Assembly: GCA_009746045.1 (NCBI GenBank)
Contig: RPFO01000080.1
Coordinates: forward strand, 5,061,556-5,125,555
Direction: 5' to 3'
Origin: Mesostigma viride
Taxonomy: Eukaryota; Streptophyta; Mesostigmatophyceae; Mesostigmatales; Mesostigmataceae
Length of the DNA stretch: 64,000 nt
In this document: positions 10,494 through 22,130 of the stretch, one piece after another
How positions within the stretch are numbered: position 1 is the first letter of the stretch
Layout of the letters: every line of letters starts with the position of its first letter
Translations under genes and position numbers: made by a program
Notes under the pieces: generated by a model
Seen by the model: only the letters and a program-made list of their open reading frames with translations
Told to the model about the DNA's origin: nothing
Databases searched by the model: none

Positions 10494-11115
10494 AATTTTC
10501 AACTTTTTGAGTACCCCCCTTGAATTGGCCGTGCTGTTCTACTTTCTAGTTTCGTTTCGCCACAGAGTGGCAGTGCCTGAAGTTCACTCTAGTACAGGTT
10601 ACGCCACAATTGGCAGTGTCAGCCGAACTTCCGGCCTGCGTTCCGCCACGAATCTCCCTTTAGAAAAGGGCAACAGTGCATACCGCTTAGTGCATGTTAG
10701 TAGCGCCAAGTGGCCCGCTGGCCGCTGGACAGGCTGGGCACTAAGCAGTGACTACTACCGTAGTGAGCTAGACCAGTGCAGTGTGCAGTGAGCTAGGTAG
10801 AATTGTATTACAAGAAAACCATAGTATTGTCCAATCAAAATCATCGTCTTCGGAGCAGTGTCTTAGAGACGAGTGTATCCTCGAATCCATCGTCGAGAAT
10901 GGGGACCGAATCATTGCGACAACGATATAAAAAAGTACGAAAAGTACGAAAAAGTACGAAAAAGTAGGAACACAAACGAGCAAGTGCGGCGAAATGCGTC
11001 GAACTGAGGATTAATCTACACGGGCGGCCGGCAGGCAGAGACCCGCCCTGTATACTCAGCCAGTACGGCGCCGCGCCGCGCTGACCCCGCCGTTCTACTT
11101 GTTTGGCAGGCTTTG
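10494..11115 (-). mobile_element. GTGGC foldback element copy 2, distal part
   Basis: Reverse complement of segments of copy 1. 10494-10650 matches 2400-2265, 10650-10770 matches about 2260-2110, and 11040-11115 (GGCGCCGCGCCGCGCTGACC) matches 1680-1720. Between them lies a short array of AAAAGTACG units (10930-10970). Confidence 0.5.
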
Positions 11116-11639
11116 CTGCCCCATTTACGTATGTGCTACTATAATACGCCATATATAAGCCATTTACACAAACCCGTTTACTCCAGGAATAGAGAAAGGA
11201 AACACAACTACACTGCCATGACCCAAGCTAATGTGGGGAGGGGATATGCCTAAAGAGCACTTTTCTGGAAACCATACCTATGCATGTGCTAAAAATCCAA
11301 TTATGATTGGGAACCATAAATATTTCCAACCACTTTGGGGGGGTACTAGCCCCCACCAGATGCCGGTTACGCGCTAAAAATAGAAAAAGACGCTACTTTT
11401 GGCATATTTTCCCTAGGACAATGGGCAAACATATTTGGACCAAATCATATATTTCCATATAGTTCCCCCACTTTTGAGAAAGTCTGCCTAATTTTGAGCA
11501 CAAAATAATGATGTTTAGACACATTAATTGATGGATTTTCTCGCAAAAAGGGTACTTTTTTTCACCAAAAAAAATAAAACAAATCATAAACACATAGAAT
11601 CATGCCATATCTTATATTTTCAAATACTAGAGAGGGGGG

Positions 11640-12310
11640 GACATGCAGCCCCAAATTTTCAGGTCATTCTGACAAGCGCAGCCTTATTTGATGGATATTC
11701 CTAGATTGCCACCTGTGATGACGCTGACGGAGGTTTTAGCTAGTATTTAACCACACTAACACCCCTTTATACATCTAAGCCACGTGAAAACTGGCCAAAC
11801 CACACACTACCATCCTCTGCACATATGGTACCTCCTATGTTCCAGGTTCAGTTTGACGACGTTCCGACAAGAACTGCCCAAGTTACAACCATTCCAAGAC
11901 GGCCACCCATGTAGACACTACAAGGAAATTATAGTAACCATTCAGCCACACTAGCACCTCCTTCTTCATCAAAGACATCTGCAAACTGACCAAAGCACAC
12001 ATAATTAACTCTTGCACGCTGACGGCAACGCATGCTCAACGTGGGGGTCATTGTGACAAGAACTACTCAAGTCGGTTGATGGGTTTCCTACACGACCACC
12101 TGACAAGGCGCTAAGGACCACTCAGTAAGTTAGTAACCCCACAGTGCCACTTCTTATGCCATCCAACATGCACCAAAACCATGCTGAGTATGTTTACAAT
12201 GTACGAAGGGGTGACCACGCACCTCATATGTCTTCATCATCCCTCCAGCATGGCCAGCCTTGTAAATATGTTCATAGCCTTGACTATTAATTAATTAATT
12301 AATTAATTAA
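11640..12310. other. No gene recognised; ends in (TTAA)n microsatellite
   Basis: AT-rich sequence without plausible coding frames. A (TTAA)n tract at 12287-12310 immediately precedes the half-LINE. The same unit forms the tail of that element. Confidence 0.4.
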
Positions 12311-12475
12311 CGAGCCACGAGCCACGAGCCACGAGCCACGAGGTAGCCATGGCTGACGGCGGAGCTCATAACTTTCACGTTTGAGCACCGAATTTAGCCG
12401 TGAATATCACAATCGACGCGTCTTTTTATGACGCACATGCTGATCTAATTCTCCGAAGCTATTACGCAATATACG

Positions 12476-13867
12476 ATGAGCAAACGCCTCTCGACGCAAC
12501 GCAGCCTGGCGGCTGCGCTTAGCAATGAAAATACGTCTGCAGCCCCGGCTGCAGCTTCGCCAACCGGTCCAGAAGGCAGCGGCGCCACTAGCCAAGCTCT
12601 AGTGGTCGCCCAGCCCCCGCTGGCCGCCTCGCCAGCAGCGTCGCCTGAACCCAAGCGCAGTCGCCCTGCCGAGCCGACCTGGGAGGAGTTCGACTTTGAC
12701 GCCAGCCAGCCCGGCTTTTTTGACAAGCTCAACCCCGACAAGATCCTGAGCTACGTGTTTTTCGGATCGTATGCCTCGCTTCTCGAGATGTGCAAGCAAC
12801 TCTTCCATCAGGGCCGCCTCACCGATGCTTTCCAGAGACGCACCCACAACTTCGACCAAATCCTCCAATGCCGCCGCCCCCACCTTCAGATTCGCGTCCT
12901 TTTCTCCCTCCTCGGCCGCTCCCTCGAGGAGCTTTGGCCCCCAAAGCCCCTCACCACCACCTTAACCGAATCCTCCATCCGCTCACTCCTCAAGGAGGCC
13001 CTCGAGCAGCACGTGGCCCCCATCGCAGCAGATGTGGCGGTCATGGGCAGCACGTTGGCTGCCGAGCTCCCCCTCCTCTCCACCGCCACCTCCACCATCT
13101 CCACCGCCACCTCCACCCTCCTCGCCTCCTCCACCGCCACCACCTCCACCTCCGACGCCATCACCGCCCAGCTCCGTGACATCGACCAGCGTCTTAAGGA
13201 CAACGCCATTGCTATCGAGGTTCTGCAGAATACCGCAGGCCTCACCGCCCAGGCGGTGAAGGACATTGCCGCCAAGCCAGCCTCGGCTGGCCTGGCCGGC
13301 GATGCTCCTCCCATCACCACCTGGGCGGACATGCTTAAGCAACATACCACCTCCACCACCTCCGCCGTCGCAGCCCAGCTCCAGCGGCAGACGCTTGACC
13401 TCCGCGAGGAGGCCGAGCTCGACAAGCGCAGCCTCAACGCCATACTCAAGAACTTGGACATGGAAGAAGGTGAGAATTCCGAGAAGCTTGCACGTGCGTT
13501 TGAGAGCAAAATCCTTGCACGCATGGGCCTTCTTGGTGAGATCAAGCTGACCGCCCACCGCCTCCCCCGCGCGCGGGGTAAGGCAGGGGCGCCTCCGCTT
13601 CTTCTCATCTTTGATAGCCCAGCGGACAAGATTTCGTTTCTCAGACGCCGCAAGCGGCTCGCGAATACTCCCTTCACCGTGGACGACGACTTGACCCTGG
13701 CACAGCAACAACGGCGACGGGAGCTATGGCCGACCTACACCCAGCTCCGGCAGACCAAGGCGGGCCAGCCGGTGTACTGGAAGGGGGCGGCCATCTACGT
13801 CGGCCACAAGCCCTGGCAAGCGACCCCCTCGACCACCGCGGCCCCAGCAACTCCAGCCCCAGCCTAG
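12476..13867 (+). CDS. LINE ORF1-like RNA-binding protein, 463 aa
   Basis: Intact ORF beginning MSKRLSTQRSLAAALSNENT. Residues 1-70 are a Pro/Ala/Ser-rich region with a basic patch (PKRSRP). Residues 70-180 are mixed. Residues 180-300 are Thr/Ser/Ala-rich with heptad-like alanines and leucines, probably a coiled coil. The C-terminal 120 residues resemble the L1 ORF1p carboxy domain: a basic PRARGKAGAPPLLL strand, a SPADKISFLRRRKRL helix and DDDLTLAQQQRRREL, then W and Y residues to the end. In this family the protein binds the element RNA and acts as a chaperone in the RNP. No zinc knuckle is visible. It is the sole CDS of the element. Third positions are strongly C-rich, like the host exons. 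Confidence 0.75.
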   Translation: MSKRLSTQRSLAAALSNENTSAAPAAASPTGPEGSGATSQALVVAQPPLAASPAASPEPKRSRPAEPTWEEFDFDASQPGFFDKLNPDKILSYVFFGSYASLLEMCKQLFHQGRLTDAFQRRTHNFDQILQCRRPHLQIRVLFSLLGRSLEELWPPKPLTTTLTESSIRSLLKEALEQHVAPIAADVAVMGSTLAAELPLLSTATSTISTATSTLLASSTATTSTSDAITAQLRDIDQRLKDNAIAIEVLQNTAGLTAQAVKDIAAKPASAGLAGDAPPITTWADMLKQHTTSTTSAVAAQLQRQTLDLREEAELDKRSLNAILKNLDMEEGENSEKLARAFESKILARMGLLGEIKLTAHRLPRARGKAGAPPLLLIFDSPADKISFLRRRKRLANTPFTVDDDLTLAQQQRRRELWPTYTQLRQTKAGQPVYWKGAAIYVGHKPWQATPSTTAAPATPAPA

Positions 13868-14286
13868 GGGAATACAGCAGTAGTGTAGAATAGTTAGACA
13901 GTGGCCTTGTACATGCCCGCCTACTACAGGCACTATACCAGCTGAGGCCTAGCCTTTTTAGTCATGTACATGTGTGCCTATGATGAGCCACACTCCAGAC
14001 GATGCCTAGCCTTATTTAGTAATGTTGTGCCCATGCAGGGAGTCACTCTCTGCTGAGAAGCCATGCCATAGCTCCTGTATAGCCATGATGATCTTCCCCC
14101 ACATGCCACGCTCCCCCTTAACTGGGCATAGCGCGATACATCATGAGGGTGCAGGTGCCTTGGTGCACCTAGAGCAGGGGTAGCTTACATTCCCACCCTT
14201 GCATGAAGTAGCCTAGAATGTATTAAAAGCCATATGCCCCTTCTCAGGGCTATGTGCTACATCTACCCCCAACGGAGTGATGTTGA

Positions 14287-14310
14287 TAATTAATTAATTA
14301 ATTAATTAAT
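14287..14310 (+). repeat. (TTAA)n microsatellite tail of half-LINE copy A
   Basis: ATTA units in place of poly(A). The same unit ends the truncated copy at 47781-47924, while copy B ends in an AATTC-type unit. Confidence 0.8.
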
Positions 14311-14985
14311 CTCCCACGCATATAGTCAGATCGGGGTGCCTTCCTGGACGTAAGGTCCCCCTAGGACCCTGTTCACATCACATAACTTGGGGGGCCAACT
14401 GACCTATTTTTAGCATCAAACCGTGACGTGGAAAAGGGCAAAAAACGATGTTTTCCAGGCATATGGAGGCATAGCAGCCACACACAAGTAGTAAATGTAG
14501 TCCAATTCAGCAGGAGATGGTTATGCTTATTAATTTACATCCAAAGACAAAAACCGCCCTTAAGTATGCAATGTAGGACCAAACTATGTGCTATAATTCT
14601 GGCATACATGAGCCAAAACACCGTTTTGGTGCATTATTTTCAAACTTATGAAGCCCTTGCCAGCACATATGTGGCCCAATCATGCCAGAATTCGTCACAT
14701 TAATAGCACAATACTTGAATTTACACTAGAACACAAGTTGGACATATTAGGACTGATTTCGATAGTACCGGCTACGCCCCCTTCTACTAAAAAGAAGGAT
14801 TCAGCCGTGTTCAGCCCGTCTCACGGTGCGAGACTGAACAAGTCTCGCGTGCAGACACGTGTGTAGTACTCCTACACACAGATCTCGAGTGATTTATCTA
14901 GTACCAAATCCGAAAGGCTTGCATCACTCCCCGGACAGGAGAACTTTTGCGGATGACTGTAGGTGTAAGTTGGCGATGCCATGGT
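14311..14985. other. No gene recognised
   Basis: Mixed AT-rich sequence, probably inner parts of the decayed TTAA-type element. No plausible exon or RNA gene is seen. Confidence 0.35.
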
Positions 14986-14989
14986 AACC

Positions 14990-15060
14990 GGAGACGTCCG
15001 TCCTATAGTCAGCAAAATTGGTGCGAGAGGTCCCCAGTTCGATTCCGGTCGGATTCATTT
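14990..15060 (+). ncRNA. tRNA-like relic, possible SINE head
   Basis: Contains GAGAGGTCCCCAGTTCGATTCC, described here in two parts: a GAGAGG run and a B-box-like AGTTCGATTCC. An A-box-like TATAGTCAGC lies about 35 bp upstream, and TCCGTCC/GGTCGGA ends could pair as an acceptor stem. The spacing is about 12 bp too short for an anticodon arm and the T stem is imperfect. It is not a functional tRNA; a tRNA-derived repeat is the best reading. Confidence 0.35.
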
Positions 15061-18000
15061 GCAGATCGCGTTTTTCCGCGTTTTCCGCGGCCCGGTACTG
15101 AACGCAAATGGTTTTCACCTTTGCGGAGTGCCTGATCAAATATTAGGACCACTGCCGGCCCACTAAAAGTGACGGATGAAACCAGAAATAGAGCGATTTT
15201 TGCCAAAATACTCCATATTCTGTGCCATTGTCTTAGAAAACTTTGCATTCTTCACTCAATTATCGTCATGGCTGTCATGGGATTCATATACATGCCACTG
15301 GGGCTGGATACATTAACCAACACAGACTCAAAAAGCGATCATCAAGGGACAAAATCACCATCAATCACAGTACTTACTGGCATTCGGAACAAGCACCATA
15401 GTGCCTACAAGCCTCAAGAAGGGGAGCTTGGCTGACCAGTCGTGCCTGTCGGCTGACCAGTCTCTTTTCTAAAGGGCCCCGCTCGGCAGCACACACAATC
15501 TCCTTTGCAGTACTTGGCCCACTCTGCTGGGCACCCTTGCTGTGCGTGTCTATAGCAGCTAATCCAAATATATATCTGCCAGGTGCCTCTCTGCTACATG
15601 GAAATACAAAGCGCAATCAAGGACAGCAGCGGCTTGGGCTCAGCACCTAGCTGCCTACCATTCAATTGAGCTCAGCACCTAGCTGCTGTACAACATGATT
15701 CTGCATCAGTGCCTGTCCTAATTGCGCCCCCCCGCCCCCTTGCCATCATCGTCATGCTCATCATAGTCTTTAGAACGTGCAGTGAACTCCAACCCTTGGA
15801 CAGTCCATAGGTCATTAAGAATCTGTGCATGTAATGCTATCTCTTCTCAGTTGAACTCATCTACCACCCTCTCCTCTCATGGGTCGTGTCATCTCTCATG
15901 TAATCCACCTAGGTTTGTCGTGGCCACTGATCTTTCAGCCCCTCCTGACAGCAAAATCTGGGCAAACACACTGTTGACATCACCCGTCCTTTTTAGCCTA
16001 CTGTATGGCTCTTCATATTTATCCTTATCCATCCCTCAACACACCAAGAATGTCTATTCATCCCCCTTGCATAGGTGGTGCATAACTGCGGCGTGATGGG
16101 GGATTGCCAAAAATAGGTGTAAAATGCATGGGATGGCACGGGGAGGCTCACACTCATCTGTTTACAATCACACTCATGAGCTAACAATGTCCCTCTCTGC
16201 TTTTGACACTGCATGCACATGCATTTCCTACCAGCTATATCAAGCCTTTAGTGTGGTTTGGTGCATCAAGAGAAATGGCAGGTCAGCTGAGTGCATCAGA
16301 CCACATTTGTGTTAAGTGTACGCTTGCAACGCTGTTTGCCCACCGCATGGAGCTCCCCTTTCGGACAGTGGCACAAGTAGCACTTACACCTGACTCCCAG
16401 CCGCTCTCGCTGCCCATGCTAGCAACAAGAACAAATGCATGGTCCCCATCCCAACGTAAGGTGCATCACATTGATGGCCCTGCCATCACCTAGCAGTGTG
16501 CCACCCCTCTCCACCTCAACCTAATCTGAAAGGCCAGGGCCCCAACAAACCTTTCAAGATATGGCACTCCTCAAAGAAGGCAACCCCTAAAAGAAGGCGA
16601 GGCAGTCTAGGTCTAGGGGGGCTTTGGGTAAGTTAAAAGATGATAGAGTTCACTAACACAGGCCACGGCAACGACAACCTGCTTCACCCGCTGCATCCAT
16701 ACATCACAAGCCATAAACTGCACAGCCTGGCATGATTGCCTAAGGGTCACGTGATCCAAGATGCCCTTCAGGCTCACCCCAGCACACCGGCCCATCCTCG
16801 CCACCCCACTGGTCATAGTAATCTACAGTGGCATCAAACTCCTCTAGGACAGAGTGCAGTAAAGGCAACATAGACGTCCTGACACAATTGAATAAGAACG
16901 TGGCTGCTACCTACTGCCCTTAAATAAAAATGTCGATTGCTTGCACACATACGCATTCAATTCTTCAAGCAAGCATGCTAACACCTTCACAGCACATCCC
17001 AAGGTTGACATCCATCGAGCTTTGTCAACAAGCATGACTTCCTGATGCAAACTTAGCTGTCAAGCTAGGAGGAGGAAAGCTAGGTAAAGAGGTGAGATAG
17101 ACCCCCCCACAGCACCTTCCTGCACCAAAACCATGACAATATCATCCAGAGCTTGCTAAATACGTACAGCTAACCGGTAGCGGGCGACCTTGCAGTCCAG
17201 GTTCAGCGCGAACATCTCGTGTCAGCACCAGGCGGAGATGGCGGACGCGAACCCACAATTCTATAAAAGCGAGTCATAAGACTATTTCGGGGAGCGGTGA
17301 ACGGCTTGGAACACCGAAGGTATGCCGCGACAAAAGCCTGAAGTTTTTCTCGGAAATACACGCCTGGATGTGGATTAGGGCAGCGTTGTCGTGCTTGTGC
17401 TTGCGTTGCGAGCAGGCAACCAGTGTTTCTTGCAGTGTCGAGCAGTAACAGATGGTGGCGCGAGAGCAATATGTGACTTTTAATCATGGCTACACAGCTT
17501 ACACCTCCGCAGGCATGTTGGAACAAGCCCCGCCATGCCGTGAGCCGAAAAAAAGGAAGAAACGCATCAACCAAGGACGGTCGTAAACGTCACTGAAAAC
17601 AGCAAAATCTGACCTGCCGGCAGGTAATGCAACAGCCTGGAAAATGTGATTCGTTTCTCGAAAAACTGATTAGCGCTCGTGAAAGTAGACTTGAAGCCCA
17701 TTCGGATTCGACCTTTTGGGAATTGTGAGCTTCCAACAAAAAAGTTTCCCCCACAATTAATAAACATGCATTTTCGCTGCCAATTCCAGATCTGGCCGAC
17801 ACAAAAAAACAGCGTCTCAGTTTGCGAATTATTTTGACGCATGAACATACGCGAATAATATCTACCATGCATCATCGCAAAGCAGGAGAGTTTACGCGTC
17901 GTTTGCATCCATCGCAGCGACTTAACATACATAATTGACTTTTGACTGATATTCCGGCGGACATAGGGTCGACAGCCATGCGAGGTGGAATTTTTCTGGT

Positions 18001-18690
18001 CCCGTCGTCCTCAACGCGACGCGTTCGCGCCAAAATTCCCAGGATCTCATGTAACCGGACGGACCGATTTTAGGTGATGTGCTCCCCGGCATGGATGACA
18101 AACTGGGACTATGGAGGGCGAGGAACCAAGCAGGAACATGGTATATATAGCTTTCATGCAGTCATGCATGTCAACCATGGTTGGCTCAGCACATTGTAGT
18201 CTTGTCACATCATCATAACAAAGGAAAGCTCAAACAACCATTGGTGCCAGCTATCTACATGCAGTCACACAAATGCAATATCTCCAACATCATCATCATC
18301 ACTAAAACACTTCCATCCCTGCACGATAAAATGCAAAGAAACCACTGGCGGCCCTTCAGCACATGAGCGCTGTGATGCCGCTGTGGCCTGCGAAGAGAGG
18401 GTGCGTCACTCTCAAACAACAAGAAGCGTCCATACGCACAACATCCTTGCCGGAACGCGTTTTATGAAATGCCTTATACCTTCCCAAAGAGCTATAGGCT
18501 GCGACTGAAGCGGCCTTGATCACCGCATCAACGAAAACAATCTAAAGCTGCCAGGTATTCGACAACACAACGGCAAGCGACGGCGAGCTAGCTGGCGGAA
18601 ACTGCCCAAAAAGAACGCAAAAAACCTCGAACGATGAGCTCATAGAAGAAAGCACAGATAGCAGATAACATTCGCGACAAATCTGTACCT
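15061..18690. other. No gene recognised
   Basis: About 3.6 kb with only short frames. It contains long pyrimidine/purine-mixed sequence and no convincing exon, RNA gene or long tandem array. It lies inside the probable TTAA-type element. A transposase too decayed to recognise cannot be excluded. Confidence 0.35.
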
Positions 18691-19302
18691 CGCCCTTGTA
18701 AATCCCTCACCCAGGCGCGCAACAACAGCCGTTCTTCCATGGACAGGTCAGACACGCACTGCGCAGGTCTGAACAATTACTTACCGATAATGGCCGAAAA
18801 TCTGGCAAAAAGCACCAGATCGGTTTAGAATTCGATGCAACCGATATTAACTCCTGCTTCACGGTCAGAACAAACCTTAAAACCGCGATTTTACAGCCGC
18901 TATCATGAATTCTATTTCATTCCGCGCGACCAAAAAATTCAGATTACCCCCCATGGCCATGCCGATGGCATAAAAAAACAACAGCGATATTGTCAACCAG
19001 CTGATTTCCGCCACAAACTAACATCATAAACGCACCGTCTTTTAGATTCGAGTAAAAATTTTGCATTTCGCCTGCCCTGGTGTGGTAGTTTTGCCTGAAC
19101 GCAGTCGCCATGGCCACTTCCGCAAGGGGTGCGCGCACTGTGCACGTGAAATTTATGACCTTCGGTTCCGGCGCGAATTTTTTGGCGCCAAAAAATTCGG
19201 GCATGTCCCGTCCCCTTAACATGCGTATACTGCGTCACGCGGCGCATGACACGCGCATCAGGTACATTACATATGCAAACGCTGTACATTACAAGGCAGT
19301 CT

Positions 19303-21238
19303 TGAATTGAATTGAATTGAATTGTAACATAACTCCGTTGGGAGTATATGTAGCACATAGCCCAGAGAAGGGGCATATGGCCTATCATACATTCTAAGCT
19401 ACTTCCTGCAAGGGTGGGAATGTAAACAACACTTGCTCTAGGTGCACTAGGGCACCTGCACCACCCAGAGTTTCAGGCAACACCCAGCGAAGGGGAGCCT
19501 GTCATAGGTGGGGAAGATCATCATGGCTATACAAGAGCTAGGACATGGCTTCTCTACAGAGAGCATCTCTCTGCATGGCATAGCATGGCGAAATTCTTAA
19601 TGCAACATCCATGGGGGTCCCGTTATAGGCAGGGCTTGGCTAAATCCTGTAGACAACATCCATGGGGGCCATTATGGGCGCACATGCGCGTGGGCCACAT
19701 GCTAGGCTAAGCCTGACTAATCTACACTACTGGTATGAATTCCCTAGTCTGGGGTGGCAGGAGGGGGCTGCCAGGGCTTGTGGTCAACGTGGATGACCGC
19801 CCCCTCCAGTATACCGGCTTCCCCCCTGCGCTGTGCCGGAGCTGAAGGTAGGCCGGCCATAGCTCGCGTCGCCGCTGTTGCTGGGCCAGGGTCAAGTCGT
19901 CGTCCAGCGTGAAGCGAGTCCTCGAGAGCTTCTTGCGGCATTTAAGGAACGACAGCTTGTCCGCCATGTACTTAAAGGTGAGGAGCACGGGTGCCGGGCC
20001 AGCCTTCCCCGCGCGCGGGGGAGGCGGACAGCCGACATGTCCAGCTCACCAGTGAGTAGCATGGGGGCAAGAATGTCGCGCTTAAATGCCTCAAGAAGGG
20101 TCGTGGAGGTCTCACCTGCCGGCTGGTCGAAGTGCTTGACGATGACATTGTGGCTGCGCCGGGCGATGTCGGTTTCCTCGCGAAGGTCGAGGGCTTGTTG
20201 CTTGAGTTGTGCCGAGATGGTGGAGGTGGTGGAGGTGGTGTGCTGCTTAAGCAAGTCCGCCCAGGTGGAGGGAGCATCGCCGGCCGGGCCAGCAGACGCC
20301 GGCTGGGCGGCGATGTCCTTCACCGCCTGGGCGGTGAGGCCGGCGGTGTCATGCAAGCTCTCAAGGGCGTTGGCGGTGGCTTGAAGGCGTTGGTCGAGGT
20401 CGAGGAGCTGGGCTTTGATGTCGGCAGTGGAGGCGGAAATGGCAGTGGAGGTGGAGGCGGCAGCGGCGGAAATGTGAGGAAGTTCAGCAGCCAGCGTGCC
20501 ACCCATTGCTGCGACGTCAGCAGCAAGGGGGGTCACGTGCTGCTGAAAGGCTTCCGTGAGGATGGAACGGAGGGTGGGGGCGGAGATGGATGGAGCCCAG
20601 ATCTCGTCGTCAGAGCGCTCGAGAAGGGAGTTGAGGATGGTGTGCTGGAGCTGGAGGCGGGGGCAGCCAAGCAGGGCGCCGTGGGTTTGCCAGCGGCTGC
20701 CGTTGCTGCCGATGAGGCGACCTTGGTCGTAAAGATGGAGGCACAGGTCGTAAAGCGAGGCGTAGTCCCCGTAGAAGATGCAGTCCATAGCATCGTAAGG
20801 AGACAGGTTGTTCCAGTCGTGATCATCGACCTTGAAAGGGTGGGGCCGAAAGCGCGGTTCCGAGGGGCGGGACCATCCTGTTTTGTCGGCTGGGCGGGTG
20901 CGTTTCGGGTCAGGCGATGCCGATGGCGAGGCATTAAGCCCGGGAGGTTGCTGGGTGGCCACCAGTGCACGACTAGTGTCACCGCTGTCTACCGGACCTG
21001 ATGGCGAAGCTGCAGCCGCAGCTGCCGCATTTTCATGGGCGAGCGCATCCGCCAAACTGCGTTGCGTCAAAGGACGTTTGCTCGTCATATATTGCGTGTT
21101 AGATTCGGAAAATTATATCAGCATGTGCGTCTTAGAAAGACGAAGCGATAGTGATATTCACAGCTGAATTTGGGGCTCAAACGTGAAAGTTATGAGCTCC
21201 GCCGTCAGCCATGGCTACCTCGTGGCTCGTGGCTCGTG
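19303..21238 (-). mobile_element. ORF1-only non-LTR element (half-LINE), copy B, full length with TSD
   Basis: The 12-bp target duplication ACAAGGCAGTCT is at 19291-19302 and 21239-21250. On the minus strand the element starts with about three CGAGCCA-type units and GTAGCCATGGCTGACGGCGG. It carries an ORF1 and ends with the shared 3' UTR (CATTCCCACCCTTGCAGGAA and CCATATGCCCCTTCTC) plus an (AATTC)n tail of four units. Exact flanking duplication on both sides proves this is the whole unit: about 1.94 kb, ORF1 only. Confidence 0.88.
19744..21088 (-). pseudogene. ORF1 of half-LINE copy B, two frameshifts
   Basis: The start MTSKRPLTQRSLADALAHEN parallels copy A. The N-terminal and coiled-coil parts are open to about 19985. 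There a one-base deletion, relative to copy A, in the PRARG-encoding GC run shifts the frame. The C-terminal domain then continues in the next frame (KLSFLKCRKKLSRTRFTLDD) until a second frameshift near 19810. The last residues, HVDHKPWQPPPATPD, lie in a third frame. It is a dead copy, but the divergence from copy A is in-frame through most of its length, so the family was protein-coding when it spread. Confidence 0.8.
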
Positions 21239-21250
21239 ACAAGGCAGTCT

Positions 21251-21634
21251 ATCTGTTTGATTATACCTGGTCGACAGGCAGGAGAAACCAAGGTCCAGGT
21301 CTTCACATCCGAAAATAGCTGTGTGAACATGACTAAATTGAAATTAATAGAAGTTGCCATAAACACACAAAAAATATGGTACCCTGACTGAACAAAGTGC
21401 TGCTGTCGACTCGTCAGCTGACATAAATGCAAAAATTTCCATTGTAAAAAGCAGTAGTTGAGATATAATATTGAGAGCATCCAGCAGAGACTTGACAACG
21501 CGAGGGTCCGGCGTACCAAAGTATTCCATCAAGTCTGCCTCTGCACTATCCGCATTACCGAGTTGAAATAGCATACTAGTATCCGAAATAGCGTGCGTAT
21601 ACCTTTTCATGGTATAATATGCCATGAAAAGGTT
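21251..21634. other. 3' flank of the minus-strand gene
   Basis: AT-rich. It contains a palindrome around 21605-21625 (CTTTTCATGG...CCATGAAAAG) just beyond the stop codon of the minus-strand gene, a possible 3'-end hairpin. No coding exon is seen. Confidence 0.4.
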
Positions 21635-21963
21635 TTACACAACGTCAGGCTTGGCTTGCGTAACCAGTCCCTGGTATTCCTCCTTGACCGGCTTGTGCTT
21701 GGTCAGCGACTGGCTCAGCGCGCCCTCGTGACTCGTGTCCACCGCGCTGGCATCTGCCCCCACATCCTCACTGACGTTGAGCCGGCTACGGAGTGGCTTG
21801 CCGGCCGGGCTGCCGCGCTGCCCGCTGAGGGGGGAGTGGCGTTCGGGGGATGCCGGCAGGTTGTTCTCGCCGTCAAAGCTCGGGTGCTTGAACACCTGGC
21901 TGCCAGTGCGGGGCGTACCCTTGGGTGTCGCGTCGGAGAGGGATGGCGGCACGAGCGGTGCAT
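21635..21963 (-). CDS. Minus-strand gene, terminal exon (12 of at least 12)
   Basis: The acceptor CCCAATCAG lies just above 21963. The exon opens with two bases that complete a GAT codon with the last G of the preceding exon, so phases join. It encodes about 109 residues rich in Ser, Pro, Gly and Asp, beginning APLVPPSLSDATPKGTPRTG and ending QAKPDVV with TAA at 21637-21635. It looks disordered, and the end is basic then acidic. TGTAA, the chlorophyte polyadenylation motif, overlaps the stop. The product of the whole gene is not recognised. Confidence 0.75.
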
Positions 21964-21989
21964 CTGATTGGGGGATGGTGCAAAGGGGA

Positions 21990-22130
21990 TGCGGAAGCAG
22001 GCATCATTCACAGGAATTGGTGAAACCATGCACACAAATAGGTGAAACCATGCACAGGAACAGGCGAAACCATGCACAGGAACAGGCGAAACCATGCAAG
22101 AGGAGTAGGTTAAACCATGCACACGAACAC
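21990..22130. repeat. Intronic tandem repeat, unit about 24 bp
   Basis: Six or so imperfect GAAACCATGCACAGGAACAG units directly upstream (sense) of the terminal exon. This family is seen only in this intron. Confidence 0.75.

Larger units (their letters stand above)
12311..14310 (+). mobile_element. ORF1-only non-LTR element (half-LINE), copy A
   Basis: The 5' end is a short tandem of CGAGCCA units (4 copies), then GTAGCCATGGCTGACGGCGG, a 165-bp leader, one ORF1-type CDS, a 420-bp 3' UTR and an (ATTA)n tail at 14287-14310. The copy on the minus strand at 19303-21238 has the same 5' CGAGCCA tandem and related 3' end, and is bounded by a perfect target duplication. The element is therefore complete without any endonuclease/RT ORF and must use a partner LINE's machinery. 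Confidence 0.8.
11235..19215 (-). mobile_element. Probable decayed TTAA-type element, inverted relative of 6267-8169, with nested half-LINE
   Basis: The outer end at 19215 reads, on the minus strand, TTAA then GGGGACGGGACATGCCC and GGCGCC-containing sequence. It aligns with the left 500 bp of the 6267 element (18700-19215 against 6267-6780, diverged). The segment 11270-11600 aligns inversely with 7790-8120 and shares TTTTTCTATTTTTAGC and a GTAGTACCCCC or TAGTACCCCCC motif. The possible inner end at 11235 (GGGGAGGGG) is not preceded by TTAA, so the boundary is uncertain. No transposase is recognised. Confidence 0.4.

Noticed and set aside
12790-13711. Other long frames across the ORF1 region on both strands
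   Set aside because: Shadows of the C-rich ORF1 coding sequence; Pro/His/Arg or Gly-rich translations without conservation in copy B.
6267-19215. One 13-kb transposon between inverted GGGGACGG ends
   Set aside because: The left end pairs with a much closer right end at 8169 that has an exact TTAA and an empty site in other LINE copies, so the far end belongs to a separate element.
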